Shown piece by piece: positions 20,151 to 29,306 of a stretch of 64,000 nucleotides of DNA. Made by a program: the position numbers and the translations under genes. The DNA comes from Pseudoalteromonas sp. MEBiC 03607 (GTDB taxonomy: Bacteria; Pseudomonadota; Gammaproteobacteria; Enterobacterales; Alteromonadaceae): assembly GCF_004792295.1 (NCBI RefSeq), contig NZ_SRRY01000001.1, positions 2,304,501 through 2,368,500 of the forward strand, read 5' to 3'. The notes under the pieces are model-generated. The model ran no database searches and was not told the origin of the DNA. It saw only the letters and a list, made by a program, of their open reading frames with translations. Each line of letters starts with the position of its first letter. The stretch's first letter is position 1.

Positions 20151-20980
20151 GCTGCATCTTGGCTATTATTAAGTCCGTGATTAGGTGTCAGTTTACTAAT
20201 GTCTGCAGAGTGAATCACTTTTTGTGTTTCACTCCAGTGTAGTAATTCAATACGACCTGAACTGTTTTCAACTAATGCAGTGCAACTTTCTATCCAGTCG
20301 CCATCATTACAATACAAAATACCATCAACTACTTTAACGGCAGGGTGATGAATATGCCCGCAAATGATGCCATCGACAGCTTGTTTTTTTGCTTCATGGA
20401 TGGCTGCTTTTTCAAATGCATCGATCGCTTCACGCGCTTTATGTACTCTAGCTTTTATCCAAGACGCTAAAGACCAATAATTTCCACCAAATAAACGGCG
20501 AATACGATTAGTCCAACGATTTAGAAATAATAACAAGTCGTAACCAGCATCGCCTGCAATACTGATTAATTTGTTGTATCGGGTTGCTGAATCAAAATCA
20601 TCACCGTGCAAAAGCAAAAAACGTTTGTTGGCCTTAGTAGTGTGTATATATTGTTTGTGTACTTCGATACCGAACAACGACTCATTGGCATAATGGCGAA
20701 AGGTTTCGTCATGATTACCGGGTATATAAATAACTCTGGTGCCTTCTTTCGCTTTTTGTTGAATAAGCGCTAACACATCGTAGTGACTTGGATGCCAGAA
20801 AAATTGTCGTTTCATTGACCATAAGTCAACAATATCACCAACCAAATACAGTACGTCGCATTCAATGGCATTTAAAAAGTCGAGTAAGTACTGCGCTTGG
20901 CAGTCTTTGTAACCTAAGTGAACGTCGGAGATCCAGACGGCAGGATAGTGGGTTTTACTACTGCAAGTGGTGTTATTCAT
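20147..20980 (-). CDS. LpxH-like metallophosphoesterase (UDP-2,3-diacylglucosamine hydrolase family)
   Basis: A calcineurin-like phosphoesterase of 277 residues. The metal-binding blocks are all visible: [45 protein letters not shown] and CGHIHHPAV. The overall pattern is that of the LpxH2/YbbF-like group that removes UMP from UDP-diacylglucosamine in lipid A synthesis, but the exact substrate cannot be told from sequence, and a true LpxH may exist elsewhere. The gene converges on the hybrid kinase and their stop codons share the palindrome CTAG. Confidence 0.82.
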   Translation of the reverse strand: MNNTTCSSKTHYPAVWISDVHLGYKDCQAQYLLDFLNAIECDVLYLVGDIVDLWSMKRQFFWHPSHYDVLALIQQKAKEGTRVIYIPGNHDETFRHYANESLFGIEVHKQYIHTTKANKRFLLLHGDDFDSATRYNKLISIAGDAGYDLLLFLNRWTNRIRRLFGGNYWSLASWIKARVHKAREAIDAFEKAAIHEAKKQAVDGIICGHIHHPAVKVVDGILYCNDGDWIESCTALVENSSGRIELLHWSETQKVIHSADISKLTPNHGLNNSQDAA

Positions 20981-21074
20981 GGCATTTACTCATGGTGTAA
21001 TAAAGTAAATGCTAGGCAGAATCAATGACAGTAAAAAGACGCTTTAGCGAAACATCTATGACAATTAATAAAAC

Positions 21075-21099
21075 AAAAAAACCGCCGAAGCGGTTTTTT
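21075..21099 (-). terminator. Terminator of proS
   Basis: AAAAAACCGC/GCGGTTTTTT with a CGAA loop lies about 20 bases past the proS stop on the minus strand; the A/T symmetry allows action in both directions. Confidence 0.85.
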
Positions 21100-21119
21100 G
21101 TTTATCAATAGCTAGCTAA

Positions 21120-22844
21120 TTAGCCTTTAATTAAAGATGCAATTTCTACAACTGCAGTGTCTAAATCTAGCATTAGCTTTTCACCTGTGCGGCGGTTTTT
21201 AAGTTCAACCTTGTTTTCGTCTAGGTTACGCTCGCCAATAACAAGTGTGAAAGGTACACCTAGAAGCTCCATATCGTTGAACATCACACCAGGGCGCTCT
21301 TTACGGTCATCAAACAACACGTCTAAACCCGCTTCTTTTAATCCTTTATAAAGGTTTTCAGCGATATCAGGGATACGGTGAGACTTATGCATGTTCATAG
21401 GTACAATCGCTAAATCAAATGGTGCGATTGGCTGTGGCCATTTAATACCGTATTGGTCGTTGTTTTGCTCAATAGCCGCAGCTACGATACGTGAAACACC
21501 AATACCATAACAACCCATGGTCATAATTTGGTTTTTGCCAGATTCACTCAGTACGCCAGCTTTCATAGCTTCTGAGTACTTAGTACCTAGCTGGAAGATA
21601 TGACCTACCTCAATACCACGTTTGATTTGCAGTGAGCCTTGACCACATGGGCTTGGATCGCCTTCCACGATGTTACGAATATCAGCAACTTCGTAGTTTT
21701 CTACATCACGATCCCAGTTAATACCGCTGTAGTGTTCGCCGTCTTTGTTTGCACCCGCAACAAAGTCAGCAAGTACATTTGCAGAGCGGTCAACGATAAT
21801 TGGCATCGTTAGGCCTACAGGGCCTAATGAACCCGGTTTTGCACCAATAGCTGCAACGATGTCTTCTTCTTTCGCCATTTCAAGTGGTGAGTCTACAAGA
21901 GGGTGTTTTTCAGCTTTTAATTCGTTTAATTCATGGTCGCCACGTAAAACAAGCGCAACTAAACCACGTTGTTCGTTTTCATCTGGCGCACCATATACGA
22001 TTAATGTCTTCACGCCGCGATGAGGTTTAACACCGTAATGTTGTTTAAGCTCAGCGATGGTTTTTGCATCAGGCGTTGGGAACACTTTTAACTCTTTGCT
22101 TGCTGCTGGGCGCTCTTCAGTCGGTGCTAATGCTTCTGCTTTTTCGATGTTTGCAGCGTAATCACTTGCATCACTAAAGGCAATTGCATCTTCACCAGAT
22201 TCTGCAAGTACGTGGAACTCGTGCGATACGCTACCACCAATAGAACCTGTATCAGCGATAACAGGCCGGTAATCAAGACCAAGACGCTCAAAGATGTTGC
22301 AGTATGCTTTGTGCATTACTTGATATGTTTTCTCTAAACACTCATCACTTAAATGGAAAGAGTAAGCATCTTTCATGGTGAACTCACGAGCACGCATTAC
22401 ACCAAAACGAGGGCGAACTTCGTCACGTACTTTGGTTTGTACTTGATATAAAGTAAGTGGTAATTGCTTATAAGAGCTTACTTCTTTACGCACAAAATCA
22501 GTGATCACTTCTTCGTGAGTTGGACCAAGAGCAAATGGGCGGTTGTGGCGGTCATTAATACGCAGTAATTCAGGACCAAATTGCTCCCAACGACCAGACT
22601 CTTCCCAAAGATCAGCAGGTTGGATAATTGGCATTAACATTTCGATAGCGCCAGCTTTATCCATTTCTTCACGTACAATGTTTTCTACTTTTTTAAGTAC
22701 GCGTAAACCAGAGGGCAACCATGTATACAAACCCGACGCAACGCGGCGGATCATGCCTGCTCGTAGCATTAATTGATGAGAAACAATTTCTGCATCAGAC
22801 GGAGTTTCTTTAAGTGTTGCGAGTATATATTGACTGGTACGCAT
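21120..22844 (-). CDS. proS: Prolyl-tRNA synthetase
   Basis: Charges tRNA-Pro; a class II synthetase of 574 residues, the normal bacterial length. Motif 1 lies in [20 protein letters not shown], motif 2 in [21 protein letters not shown] and motif 3 in [19 protein letters not shown]. The roughly 180-residue insertion between motifs 2 and 3 is the YbaK-like editing domain that clears Ala-tRNA-Pro (around [20 protein letters not shown] and [17 protein letters not shown]). The anticodon-binding domain is at the end. It is monocistronic, with its own terminator. Confidence 0.97.
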   Translation of the reverse strand: MRTSQYILATLKETPSDAEIVSHQLMLRAGMIRRVASGLYTWLPSGLRVLKKVENIVREEMDKAGAIEMLMPIIQPADLWEESGRWEQFGPELLRINDRHNRPFALGPTHEEVITDFVRKEVSSYKQLPLTLYQVQTKVRDEVRPRFGVMRAREFTMKDAYSFHLSDECLEKTYQVMHKAYCNIFERLGLDYRPVIADTGSIGGSVSHEFHVLAESGEDAIAFSDASDYAANIEKAEALAPTEERPAASKELKVFPTPDAKTIAELKQHYGVKPHRGVKTLIVYGAPDENEQRGLVALVLRGDHELNELKAEKHPLVDSPLEMAKEEDIVAAIGAKPGSLGPVGLTMPIIVDRSANVLADFVAGANKDGEHYSGINWDRDVENYEVADIRNIVEGDPSPCGQGSLQIKRGIEVGHIFQLGTKYSEAMKAGVLSESGKNQIMTMGCYGIGVSRIVAAAIEQNNDQYGIKWPQPIAPFDLAIVPMNMHKSHRIPDIAENLYKGLKEAGLDVLFDDRKERPGVMFNDMELLGVPFTLVIGERNLDENKVELKNRRTGEKLMLDLDTAVVEIASLIKG

Positions 22845-22959
22845 CTCTATTCCAAGTAGTGTTAAAATTATTATCGTTTACTCAAGACGTTTGAGTAGTA
22901 ACAAGGCGCTCAGTTTACCAGTGGAATCACTGACACTAAAGCGCTATGTGTAAAAAAAG

Positions 22960-23664
22960 CTAGCATTTTTCAATGCTGATCACTGTATTGTGGTTATCTT
23001 TAACATGCCAACGAATATTAAAGTCATATAAGGTCATGCCGTAGCTTTGCTCTGAATCACGTTGCTTTTTGTATGCCGGGCGAGGATCTTGCTTTAATAC
23101 ATTGCTTATAAACGCTTTTAATTCAGGTTGTTCAGTTTGTTTTTCGATAAAGGCTAGGGCTTCATCGCTAAATTCGACACTCATATCGGTTTCTGGTCGG
23201 GTATCGGCAAAGCCTGCTGTGGCATCAGTCATCGCATCTGAGTAAGGTAAATAAGGCTTAATATCTAATATTGGTGTGCCATCGAGCAAATCGATACCTG
23301 ACAGTAATAAGCTTAATTGACCATTTTTATATTCGATGCCTTGCAGTTTAACAGCACTCATGCCAATTGCGTTTGGGCGAAAGGTTGCGCGTGTTGCAAA
23401 TACACCTTTACGCTCATTACCGCCAAGACGCGGGGGTCTTACCATTGCTGAGTAGCCTTTATCAGCGGTTTCGTGAAATCTGAATAATAACCAAATATGG
23501 CTGAATTCATCGAGGCCGCGAACAAACTCTTCGCGGTTAAAATCTCTGCTGAATACCAGCTTTGCTTTCGCTTCAGGTACCAAACGAGGTTGGCGCGGTA
23601 TAGCAAATTTTTGTTTGTAAGGAGATTGAATGTGGCCGACGGCAGTTAATTGGTATTCGCTCAT
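22960..23664 (-). CDS. trmO: tRNA (t6A37) N6-methyltransferase TrmO (TsaA/YaeB)
   Basis: Methylates the N6-threonylcarbamoyl-A37 of threonine tRNAs. The 234-residue protein shows the signature blocks of the TsaA-like beta-barrel: GHIQSPYKQKFAIPRQPRL, the cofactor-binding region VRPPRLGGNERKGVFATRAT and FRPNAIGMSAVKL, and DLLDGTPILDIKPYLPYSD. The C-terminal extension with RPAYKKQ matches E. coli TrmO. It stands alone between proS and the outer-membrane protein gene. Confidence 0.92.
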   Translation of the reverse strand: MSEYQLTAVGHIQSPYKQKFAIPRQPRLVPEAKAKLVFSRDFNREEFVRGLDEFSHIWLLFRFHETADKGYSAMVRPPRLGGNERKGVFATRATFRPNAIGMSAVKLQGIEYKNGQLSLLLSGIDLLDGTPILDIKPYLPYSDAMTDATAGFADTRPETDMSVEFSDEALAFIEKQTEQPELKAFISNVLKQDPRPAYKKQRDSEQSYGMTLYDFNIRWHVKDNHNTVISIEKC

Positions 23665-23714
23665 TGTGCATTGTCGTTAAGATAATCTGCCGACATTTTA
23701 CATGCAAACACAAA

Positions 23715-23738
23715 AAAAGGCAGTCGAGACTGCCTTTT
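23715..23738 (-). terminator. Terminator between the outer-membrane barrel gene and trmO
   Basis: AAAAGGCAGTC/GACTGCCTTTT forms an 11-bp stem with a GA loop. A second small palindrome, TAGACTG/CAGTCTA (23745-23760), lies next to it. Both follow the stop of the barrel gene. Confidence 0.75.
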
Positions 23739-23762
23739 AATATTTAGACTGTGCAGTCTAAA

Positions 23763-24335
23763 TTAAAACATGTATTGGAATGATACAGACGCTACATCCA
23801 TATCTGGGTCAATATCATCTTCTAATTCATAGCGCTCATATTCCAAACGTACTTGCATATTCGTAGTGAAAGCATACTCAATACCTGCACCATAAAATAC
23901 ATCACCACCATCAGTGTCGGCACTAATGCTGCCAAGTTCACCTAAGTCTTGCTCAATTTCAGCGTCCCACTCTAGCCAGCCACCTTTGGCATAGACAGAA
24001 AAACTTTCTGTAATCGGCGCTGCTAACCGTGCAGCCAGTGAAACACCGTCAATTTCAGCTTTAGAATCGATATCGCTTACTTCATCAAAGTTTTGGTATG
24101 CAAGTTCAAGGCTTAGGTATTTATTAAATTGCGTACCAATATAGCCTTTTAGCATTTGTGAATCATCATCGAAGTCAGTGTCATTTTCGTTGTCTTCAAA
24201 CTCAAAAGAATATTGACCGTAGCCGATACCGGTATAAATACGCGGAGAATCCATTTCGGTAATATCTGCATGTGCAGCATTGTTAAAACCTAGTAGTGCT
24301 AAAGAAAGTGCAGACATTGAAATTGCTTTAATCAT
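23763..24335 (-). CDS. Small outer-membrane beta-barrel protein
   Basis: A 190-residue exported protein with a classical signal peptide (MIKAISMSALSLALLGFNNA, cut after AHA). The mature part is a string of alternating strands such as RIYTGIGYGQYSFEF, YLSLELAYQNF, FSVYAKGGWLEWDAEI and MQVRLEYERYEL, and it ends in FQYMF with the terminal phenylalanine needed for BAM insertion. This is the OmpA/OmpX-like eight-strand barrel pattern (outer membrane protein beta-barrel domain). It is strongly acidic. The function is not clear. Confidence 0.85.
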   Translation of the reverse strand: MIKAISMSALSLALLGFNNAAHADITEMDSPRIYTGIGYGQYSFEFEDNENDTDFDDDSQMLKGYIGTQFNKYLSLELAYQNFDEVSDIDSKAEIDGVSLAARLAAPITESFSVYAKGGWLEWDAEIEQDLGELGSISADTDGGDVFYGAGIEYAFTTNMQVRLEYERYELEDDIDPDMDVASVSFQYMF

Positions 24336-24415
24336 TTAATAGCTCCTTTATAAAATAAAAAACGAATGTTTCGCGTCATTCACTAGGAGTATTGCAATGG
24401 CAATGCCAACGCAAA

Positions 24416-24449
24416 AATAAAGCCTAAAGTATTGTTTTTAGGCTTTATT
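24416..24449 (-). terminator. Hairpin terminator downstream of the thioesterase gene
   Basis: AATAAAGCCTAAA/TTTAGGCTTTATT is a 13-bp inverted repeat with a short loop, about 115 bases past the thioesterase stop. No other gene lies between. Confidence 0.6.
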
Positions 24450-24565
24450 AAGCGATTTTATGACCAGGTTGTTGAAACTGTAAACAGGCGTTCAGTTTGG
24501 CAGTCGTAACAATTTCAGGGTACTCTGTAGAAGTTACTAGGTGCAGTTTTTAAATCAGTGTTTTT

Positions 24566-25030
24566 TTACGCTTTTTGCAAAAGGGTTTCTGTTTCTATTG
24601 CGATCTCTTTCATTTTTATCGCATAGTTTTCAATTTTCTTTTCTTCGTCAGTCACAGCGGTATAAGAAGGTACTTCGATTGGGTAACCTGCTTCATCCAT
24701 CGCAATAAAACTAATAACACAATGATTGGTTTCAACTAGGTTTTGTGTTTTTGGGTCACCACAGCGGACTTGAATAAAGATTTGCATGCTGGTTTTACCT
24801 GTGTGAGCAATACTGGCTTTAACTTCGACAATTTGTCCAACCAAAATAGGGCGCTGAAACTTTACACCCGCTACTGAAACAGTGACGCAGTAATGACCAC
24901 TCCAACCTGCAGCACAGGCGTAGCCAGCTTGGTCAATCCACTTCATTACCACACCACCATGAACCTTACCGCCAAAATTTACATCGGTAGGTTCAGCTAA
25001 AAAACGAAAGGTCACACTTGAAGACGGCAT
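24566..25030 (-). CDS. Acyl-CoA thioesterase (hotdog fold, YciA/BFIT type)
   Basis: Hydrolyses acyl-CoA to free acid and CoA. The 154-residue single-hotdog protein has FLAEPTDVNFGGKVHGGVVM, with the catalytic Asp/Asn-Gly region, VMKWIDQAGYACA and GVKFQRPILVGQIVEVKA, all typical of acyl-CoA hydrolases of this group. The predicted long helix at the C-terminus (EEKKIENYAIKMKEIAIE) is common in the family. It lies upstream of nothing on the same strand, so it has its own promoter. Its nearness to the ETF genes may reflect lipid metabolism. Confidence 0.88.
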   Translation of the reverse strand: MPSSSVTFRFLAEPTDVNFGGKVHGGVVMKWIDQAGYACAAGWSGHYCVTVSVAGVKFQRPILVGQIVEVKASIAHTGKTSMQIFIQVRCGDPKTQNLVETNHCVISFIAMDEAGYPIEVPSYTAVTDEEKKIENYAIKMKEIAIETETLLQKA

Positions 25031-25114
25031 ATTTTACTCACTTTTAATCACGACTAATATCAGTTCACCTTTAACGTCTTAATCTGTAAAGGTAAACAGA
25101 CCTTAAGCATAGCC

Positions 25115-25136
25115 TAAAAAAGGGGCCGAAGCCCCT
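25115..25136 (-). terminator. Terminator of ETF-QO
   Basis: On the minus strand AGGGGC-TTCG-GCCCCT is followed by a run of T. The UUCG tetraloop makes it a very stable terminator for the gene ending at 25179. Confidence 0.9.
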
Positions 25137-25178
25137 GCAATTTAGGATGAATTTTAATTAAATGAGTAACGTTAGTTA

Positions 25179-26825
25179 TTACATATTTGGGTAGTTTGGT
25201 CCGCCAGCTCCCTCAGGTGTTACCCAAGTAATGTTTTGACTTGGGTCTTTTATGTCACAGGTTTTACAGTGCACACAGTTTTGCGAATTAATCACAAACT
25301 GTTTTTCACCTTCGACTTCTTGTATTTCGTATACACCAGCAGGGCAGTAGCGTTGCGCTGGTTCATCAAATTGCACCAAATTCACTGTAATTGGAATCGA
25401 GTTATCTTTTAGCTTTAAATGGCATGGTTGCGATTCTTCATGATTGGTATTTGATAAAAACACCGATGAAAGTTTATCGAAGCTTAGTTTGCCATCTGCT
25501 TTTGGGTAGTCGATTTTTTCGGCCTGATCAGCAGTAACTAAGGTGGCATGATCTGGCATGTTATCTTCAAAGTTAAACGGTAAGCTGCCACCAAATAGGT
25601 TTTGGTCTAGAGTGTTATAAGCACCCCCTAAGAACTTACCCAATTTGTGGATAACAGGGCCAAAATTACGCGATTGATAGAGCTCTTTATACGCCCAGCT
25701 TTGTTCAAAGGCCGTTTTATATTCTGCTAAATCGGTATTTTCTTTTCCGTCGCTAAGGGCTGCTACAATCACATCAGCAGCGACCATGCCTGATTTCATT
25801 GCGGTATGGTTACCTTTGATCTTGGCAAAGTTTAATGTGCCGGCATCACAACCAACAAGTAAACCACCCGGGAAGTGCATTTTTGGTAATGATCGCAGGC
25901 CACCTTTGGCTATTGCTCTTGCACCATAGGCTATACGCTCACCGCCTTCTAATACATCTTTAAAGACAGGGTGATGCTTCATACGTTGGAATTCATCAAA
26001 CGGGCTTAAATGTGGGTTTGAGTAGTTAAGGTCAACAATTAAGCCTACGACTACTTGGTTGTTGTCGCTGTGATACATAAACGCACCACCACTGGTATCG
26101 CCGGTTAATGGCCAGCCTGTGCCATGTACAACGGTGCCTTCTTTATGTTTACTCGGGTCGATTTGCCATATTTCTTTGAACCCTAAACCGTAATGCTGTG
26201 GTGACGAATCTTTATCAAGGGCAAAGTGTTTGATTAACTCTTTACCTAAATGACCTCGGCAGCCTTCAGCAAATACGGTGTATTTTGCTCTAAGCTCCAT
26301 ACCCGGCATATAACCGTCTTTTTCGTTGCCGTCTTTATCAAGGCCCATATCGCCAGTGATAATGCCTTTTACTGTCTCGTCTTCAATGATTAAAGAATGC
26401 GCACTAAAGCCTGGGAATATTTCTACCCCTAAGTTTTCAGCTTGTTCAGCTAAAAAGCGACATACATTACCCATAGAAACAATGTAATTGCCCTCGTTAT
26501 GGAATGTTTTAGGACTCGCAAAGTGGGGGATGCTGGTGGCTTTTTCACTGTTATTAAACCAGTAAATATCATCTTGCGTTACTTTTGTAGTAACCGGAGC
26601 GCCTAATGACTGCCAATCGGGTAGTAATTCATCGAGTGCTTTGGTTTCAAAAACGGCACCAGATAAAATGTGCGCGCCCACCTCAGAGCCTTTTTCTACC
26701 ACACAGATCATTAATTCTTGTTGTTTTTCTTGTGCTTGTTGAGCCAATCTAATCGCAGTTGATAAACCTGCTGGGCCTGCGCCTACGATGACTACATCAA
26801 ATTCCATGGTTTCGCGTTCGACCAT
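25179..26825 (-). CDS. etfD: Electron-transfer flavoprotein:ubiquinone oxidoreductase
   Basis: Passes electrons from ETF to the quinone pool at the inner membrane. It has 548 residues; the start MVERETMEFDVV is kept because AAGAGG stands six bases before its ATG, although the FAD motif DVVIVGAGPAGLSTAIRL would allow a start at the second Met. The C-terminus holds the 4Fe-4S ferredoxin-like domain with YCPAGVYEI and NCVHCKTCDIKDPSQNI, and ends in EGAGGPNYPNM, typical of ETF-QO. It is divergent from etfBA, with two palindromic operators between them. Confidence 0.96.
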   Translation of the reverse strand: MVERETMEFDVVIVGAGPAGLSTAIRLAQQAQEKQQELMICVVEKGSEVGAHILSGAVFETKALDELLPDWQSLGAPVTTKVTQDDIYWFNNSEKATSIPHFASPKTFHNEGNYIVSMGNVCRFLAEQAENLGVEIFPGFSAHSLIIEDETVKGIITGDMGLDKDGNEKDGYMPGMELRAKYTVFAEGCRGHLGKELIKHFALDKDSSPQHYGLGFKEIWQIDPSKHKEGTVVHGTGWPLTGDTSGGAFMYHSDNNQVVVGLIVDLNYSNPHLSPFDEFQRMKHHPVFKDVLEGGERIAYGARAIAKGGLRSLPKMHFPGGLLVGCDAGTLNFAKIKGNHTAMKSGMVAADVIVAALSDGKENTDLAEYKTAFEQSWAYKELYQSRNFGPVIHKLGKFLGGAYNTLDQNLFGGSLPFNFEDNMPDHATLVTADQAEKIDYPKADGKLSFDKLSSVFLSNTNHEESQPCHLKLKDNSIPITVNLVQFDEPAQRYCPAGVYEIQEVEGEKQFVINSQNCVHCKTCDIKDPSQNITWVTPEGAGGPNYPNM

Positions 26826-26922
26826 ATAAACCTCTTCTCGGTGACGGACCTGCTGTAAAGAACCTTATTTCATACTTGCAAATGAAACGTTACAGGCTGT
26901 GAATACTTTAAGGTTATTTTAG

Positions 26923-26940
26923 GTTGACGTTTACGTCAAC
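26923..26940. promoter_or_regulatory. Perfect 8-2-8 palindrome in the etfD/etfBA promoter (LiuR-like)
   Basis: GTTGACGTTTACGTCAAC has exact 8-bp arms around TT. The core ACGTTTACGT is shared with the palindrome before bkd (7195-7212). It lies in the divergent region, 97 bases from the etfD start and 79 from etfB, able to control both. Confidence 0.7.
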
Positions 26941-26970
26941 AGGAAGTAGTCTGAATTCATAAAATAAATA

Positions 26971-26990
26971 AGTTGACGCGAAGGTCAACT
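26971..26990. promoter_or_regulatory. Second palindrome in the etfD/etfBA promoter
   Basis: AGTTGACGCGAAGGTCAACT has 7-bp arms AGTTGAC/GTCAACT and resembles the site 48 bases to the left. Two tandem sites suggest cooperative binding. It lies 28 bases before the etfB start, so repression of etfBA is the simpler reading. Confidence 0.6.
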
Positions 26991-27018
26991 TTGAGAACAC
27001 ACAATTGATGGAGTCACG

Positions 27019-27768
27019 ATGAAAGTCCTCGTTCCAATTAAAAGAGTAATTGACTACAACGTCAAAGCACGCGTTAAAGCCGATAAAACGGATGTTGATC
27101 TAGCTAATGTAAAAATGGCGATGAACCCGTTTTGTGAAATTGCAATTGAAGAAGCTATTCGTTTAAAAGAAGCAGGGACGGCCACTGAGGTTGTTGCTGT
27201 GACTATTGGTAATAAATCATGTCAAGAGCAATTACGTACGGCCTTAGCACTCGGTGCCGATAAAGCCATTCATATTGAAACAGAAGAAAAGCTCGAGTCT
27301 TTACATGTTGCTAAATTACTGAGCAAGATTGTAGAGCAAGAATCACCGGAGCTAGTTATTTTAGGTAAGCAATCGATTGACTCTGACAACAATCAAACCG
27401 GTCAAATGCTTGCTGCTTTAACAGGTCGTGGCCAAGGTACCTTTGCATCTAAAGTAGATGTACAAGCGGGTACAGTTAATGTAACGCGTGAAGTGGACGG
27501 TGGCTTACAAACAGTCGCTCTTAAACTACCTGCTATCGTAACGACAGATTTACGTTTGAATGAACCACGTTACGCTTCATTGCCAAACATTATGAAGGCA
27601 AAACGTAAACCACTTGATGTGATTGCTGCTGATAGCTTAGGTGTAGACCTTACGCCTCGCGTGCAGCTGGTTGAAGTAAACGAGCCAGAAAAACGCAGTG
27701 GTGGCATTATCGTTGAAGATGTTGCGACATTGGTAGAAAAGTTAAAAACAGAAGCGAAGGTGATCTAA
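27019..27768 (+). CDS. etfB: Electron-transfer flavoprotein beta subunit
   Basis: The AMP-binding subunit of ETF, the soluble acceptor for acyl-CoA and other dehydrogenases. The 249 residues start with [20 protein letters not shown] and show [16 protein letters not shown] and [12 protein letters not shown], the flavodoxin-like fold of the family, with the conserved [17 protein letters not shown] strong GGAG lies before the ATG. The stop TAA is immediately followed by the etfA start. Confidence 0.97.
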   Translation: MKVLVPIKRVIDYNVKARVKADKTDVDLANVKMAMNPFCEIAIEEAIRLKEAGTATEVVAVTIGNKSCQEQLRTALALGADKAIHIETEEKLESLHVAKLLSKIVEQESPELVILGKQSIDSDNNQTGQMLAALTGRGQGTFASKVDVQAGTVNVTREVDGGLQTVALKLPAIVTTDLRLNEPRYASLPNIMKAKRKPLDVIAADSLGVDLTPRVQLVEVNEPEKRSGGIIVEDVATLVEKLKTEAKVI

Positions 27769-28695
27769 ATGAAAACATTAGTGATAGCCGAACACGACAA
27801 AGGTGTTCTAAAGCCTGAAACCAATAAAACGATTACTGCTGCTGTTAAACTAGGCTTTGATGTAGATTTACTCATTGCAGGCGAAAACTTATCTGCAATG
27901 AGTGAGCAAGCAGCATCTATTGCAGGTGTTAGCAGCGTCCTGATTGCTGATGATGCCGCTTACGCACATCAGCTTGCTGAAAACCTAGCGGATCTGGTTT
28001 TATCTTTAGCAGATAACTATTCACACATTGTCGCGAGCGCTACAACAACGGGTAAAAATTTTATGCCACGTGTTGCAGCACTTTTAGATGTTGCGCAAAT
28101 CTCTGAAATCATCGATGTGATTGATGCTGATACATTTAAACGTCCTATTTATGCAGGTAATGCGATTGCCACAGTTAAATCTCTGGATAGCAAAAAAGTA
28201 ATCACTGTTCGTGCTAGTAGCTTTGATATTGCATTAGAACAAGCACCGGTAGCTGTAACAAGCGTTACAGGTAAAGGCTCTGTTGGTTTGAGTGAGTTTG
28301 TATCAGAAGAACAAACTGAATCAGAACGCCCAGAGCTGACTGCTGCACCTGTGGTTATTTCTGGTGGTCGTGGTATGCAAAATGGTGAAAACTTTGCGTT
28401 ATTGAATGGTATTGCTGACAAACTAGGCGCAGCAATTGGTGCTTCACGCGCTGCTGTTGATGCGGGTTTTGTGCCAAACGATATGCAGGTTGGTCAAACC
28501 GGTAAAATTGTTGCCCCAGACTTATATATTGCTGTAGGTATCAGTGGTGCGATTCAACACTTAGCGGGTATGAAAGACTCTAAAGTGATTGTTGCCATCA
28601 ACAAAGACCCTGATGCGCCAATTTTCCAAGTCGCTGACTATGGTTTAGTTGCTGATTTATTTGATGTGTTACCAGAGCTTGAAAGCGCTCTGTAA
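27769..28695 (+). CDS. etfA: Electron-transfer flavoprotein alpha subunit
   Basis: Carries FAD and completes the ETF heterodimer. Of the 308 residues, the C-terminal FAD domain is diagnostic: SGGRGMQNGENFALL, GASRAAVDAGFVPNDMQVGQ, LYIAVGISGAIQHLAGM and AINKDPDAPIFQVADYGLV. It directly abuts etfB and is followed by a hairpin terminator. With etfD it forms the pathway from branched-chain and fatty acyl-CoA dehydrogenases to ubiquinone. Confidence 0.97.
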   Translation: MKTLVIAEHDKGVLKPETNKTITAAVKLGFDVDLLIAGENLSAMSEQAASIAGVSSVLIADDAAYAHQLAENLADLVLSLADNYSHIVASATTTGKNFMPRVAALLDVAQISEIIDVIDADTFKRPIYAGNAIATVKSLDSKKVITVRASSFDIALEQAPVAVTSVTGKGSVGLSEFVSEEQTESERPELTAAPVVISGGRGMQNGENFALLNGIADKLGAAIGASRAAVDAGFVPNDMQVGQTGKIVAPDLYIAVGISGAIQHLAGMKDSKVIVAINKDPDAPIFQVADYGLVADLFDVLPELESAL

Positions 28696-28716
28696 TTCAT
28701 AACGATTCTGGTTGTT

Positions 28717-28752
28717 AAAAGCTGTTCACCTTTTAGGTGCGCAGCTTTTTTT
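28717..28752 (+). terminator. Terminator of etfBA
   Basis: AAAAGCTG/CAGCTTTT with an inner stem CACC/GGTG and a T run. Confidence 0.75.
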
Positions 28753-28945
28753 ATGGTAATTTATAAACACGAGCTGGAAAGGACGTTATACATAAACTGT
28801 TTTTCAATAAACCGATAGTTTAGAAGTTTTCATGCTTGCTTCATCTAACCTTTCGGATATTGGCTAAAGGGATTTTACATTCTAAAATTAAACTATAACT
28901 TCATAATCCAGAGTCACATTTCAATGTTATTTTAATGCAAGAACC

Positions 28946-29263
28946 ATGTTCAAAAACCTTTTACTTTTATGTTTTTTATTCTGTCCTTTAATAGTCTTTG
29001 CTGGCAGCAGTTTTAGGTTATCTGATGGAGATCTTGTACTTAAAGATATGAGCAAAATCGAAGTTTTAGATAAATTAGGCACTCCCTTACTCAAAGACGT
29101 GCAAAGTTTAGGTATTGATACAGGCGGTAATATAAAGCCAGGTCAAAAGGTAGAAACTTGGTCTTATAAGCTTAAGGGCTCAATTGGCGGTGAGTATTTA
29201 GTATCTATCACCTTTGAAGGAGATAGAGTTGTCGATATTACATCTGTACAAAAGAAAAACTAA
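28946..29263 (+). CDS. Small exported protein of unknown function
   Basis: A 105-residue protein with a signal peptide (MFKNLLLLCFLFCPLIVFAG). The mature part, FRLSDGDLVLKDMSKIEVLDKLGTPLL followed by a VETWSYKL segment and a final strand GEYLVSITFEGDRVVDI, has the layout of short periplasmic proteins of the DUF2845/BamE-like kind (a helix naming a GTP-like LG.P turn, then strands). I do not recognise a specific family with certainty. It is monocistronic and has its own terminator. Confidence 0.7.
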   Translation: MFKNLLLLCFLFCPLIVFAGSSFRLSDGDLVLKDMSKIEVLDKLGTPLLKDVQSLGIDTGGNIKPGQKVETWSYKLKGSIGGEYLVSITFEGDRVVDITSVQKKN

Positions 29264-29287
29264 AAAGCCGCTCGAGAGCGGCTTTTT
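29262..29287 (+). terminator. Shared terminator between the small exported protein and asnS
   Basis: AAAAAGCCGCTC/GAGCGGCTTTTT is a perfect 12-bp stem with a GA spacer. It is symmetrical and placed between convergent genes. Confidence 0.87.
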
Positions 29288-29306
29288 ATTTGCTAGGCGA
29301 TACTGA

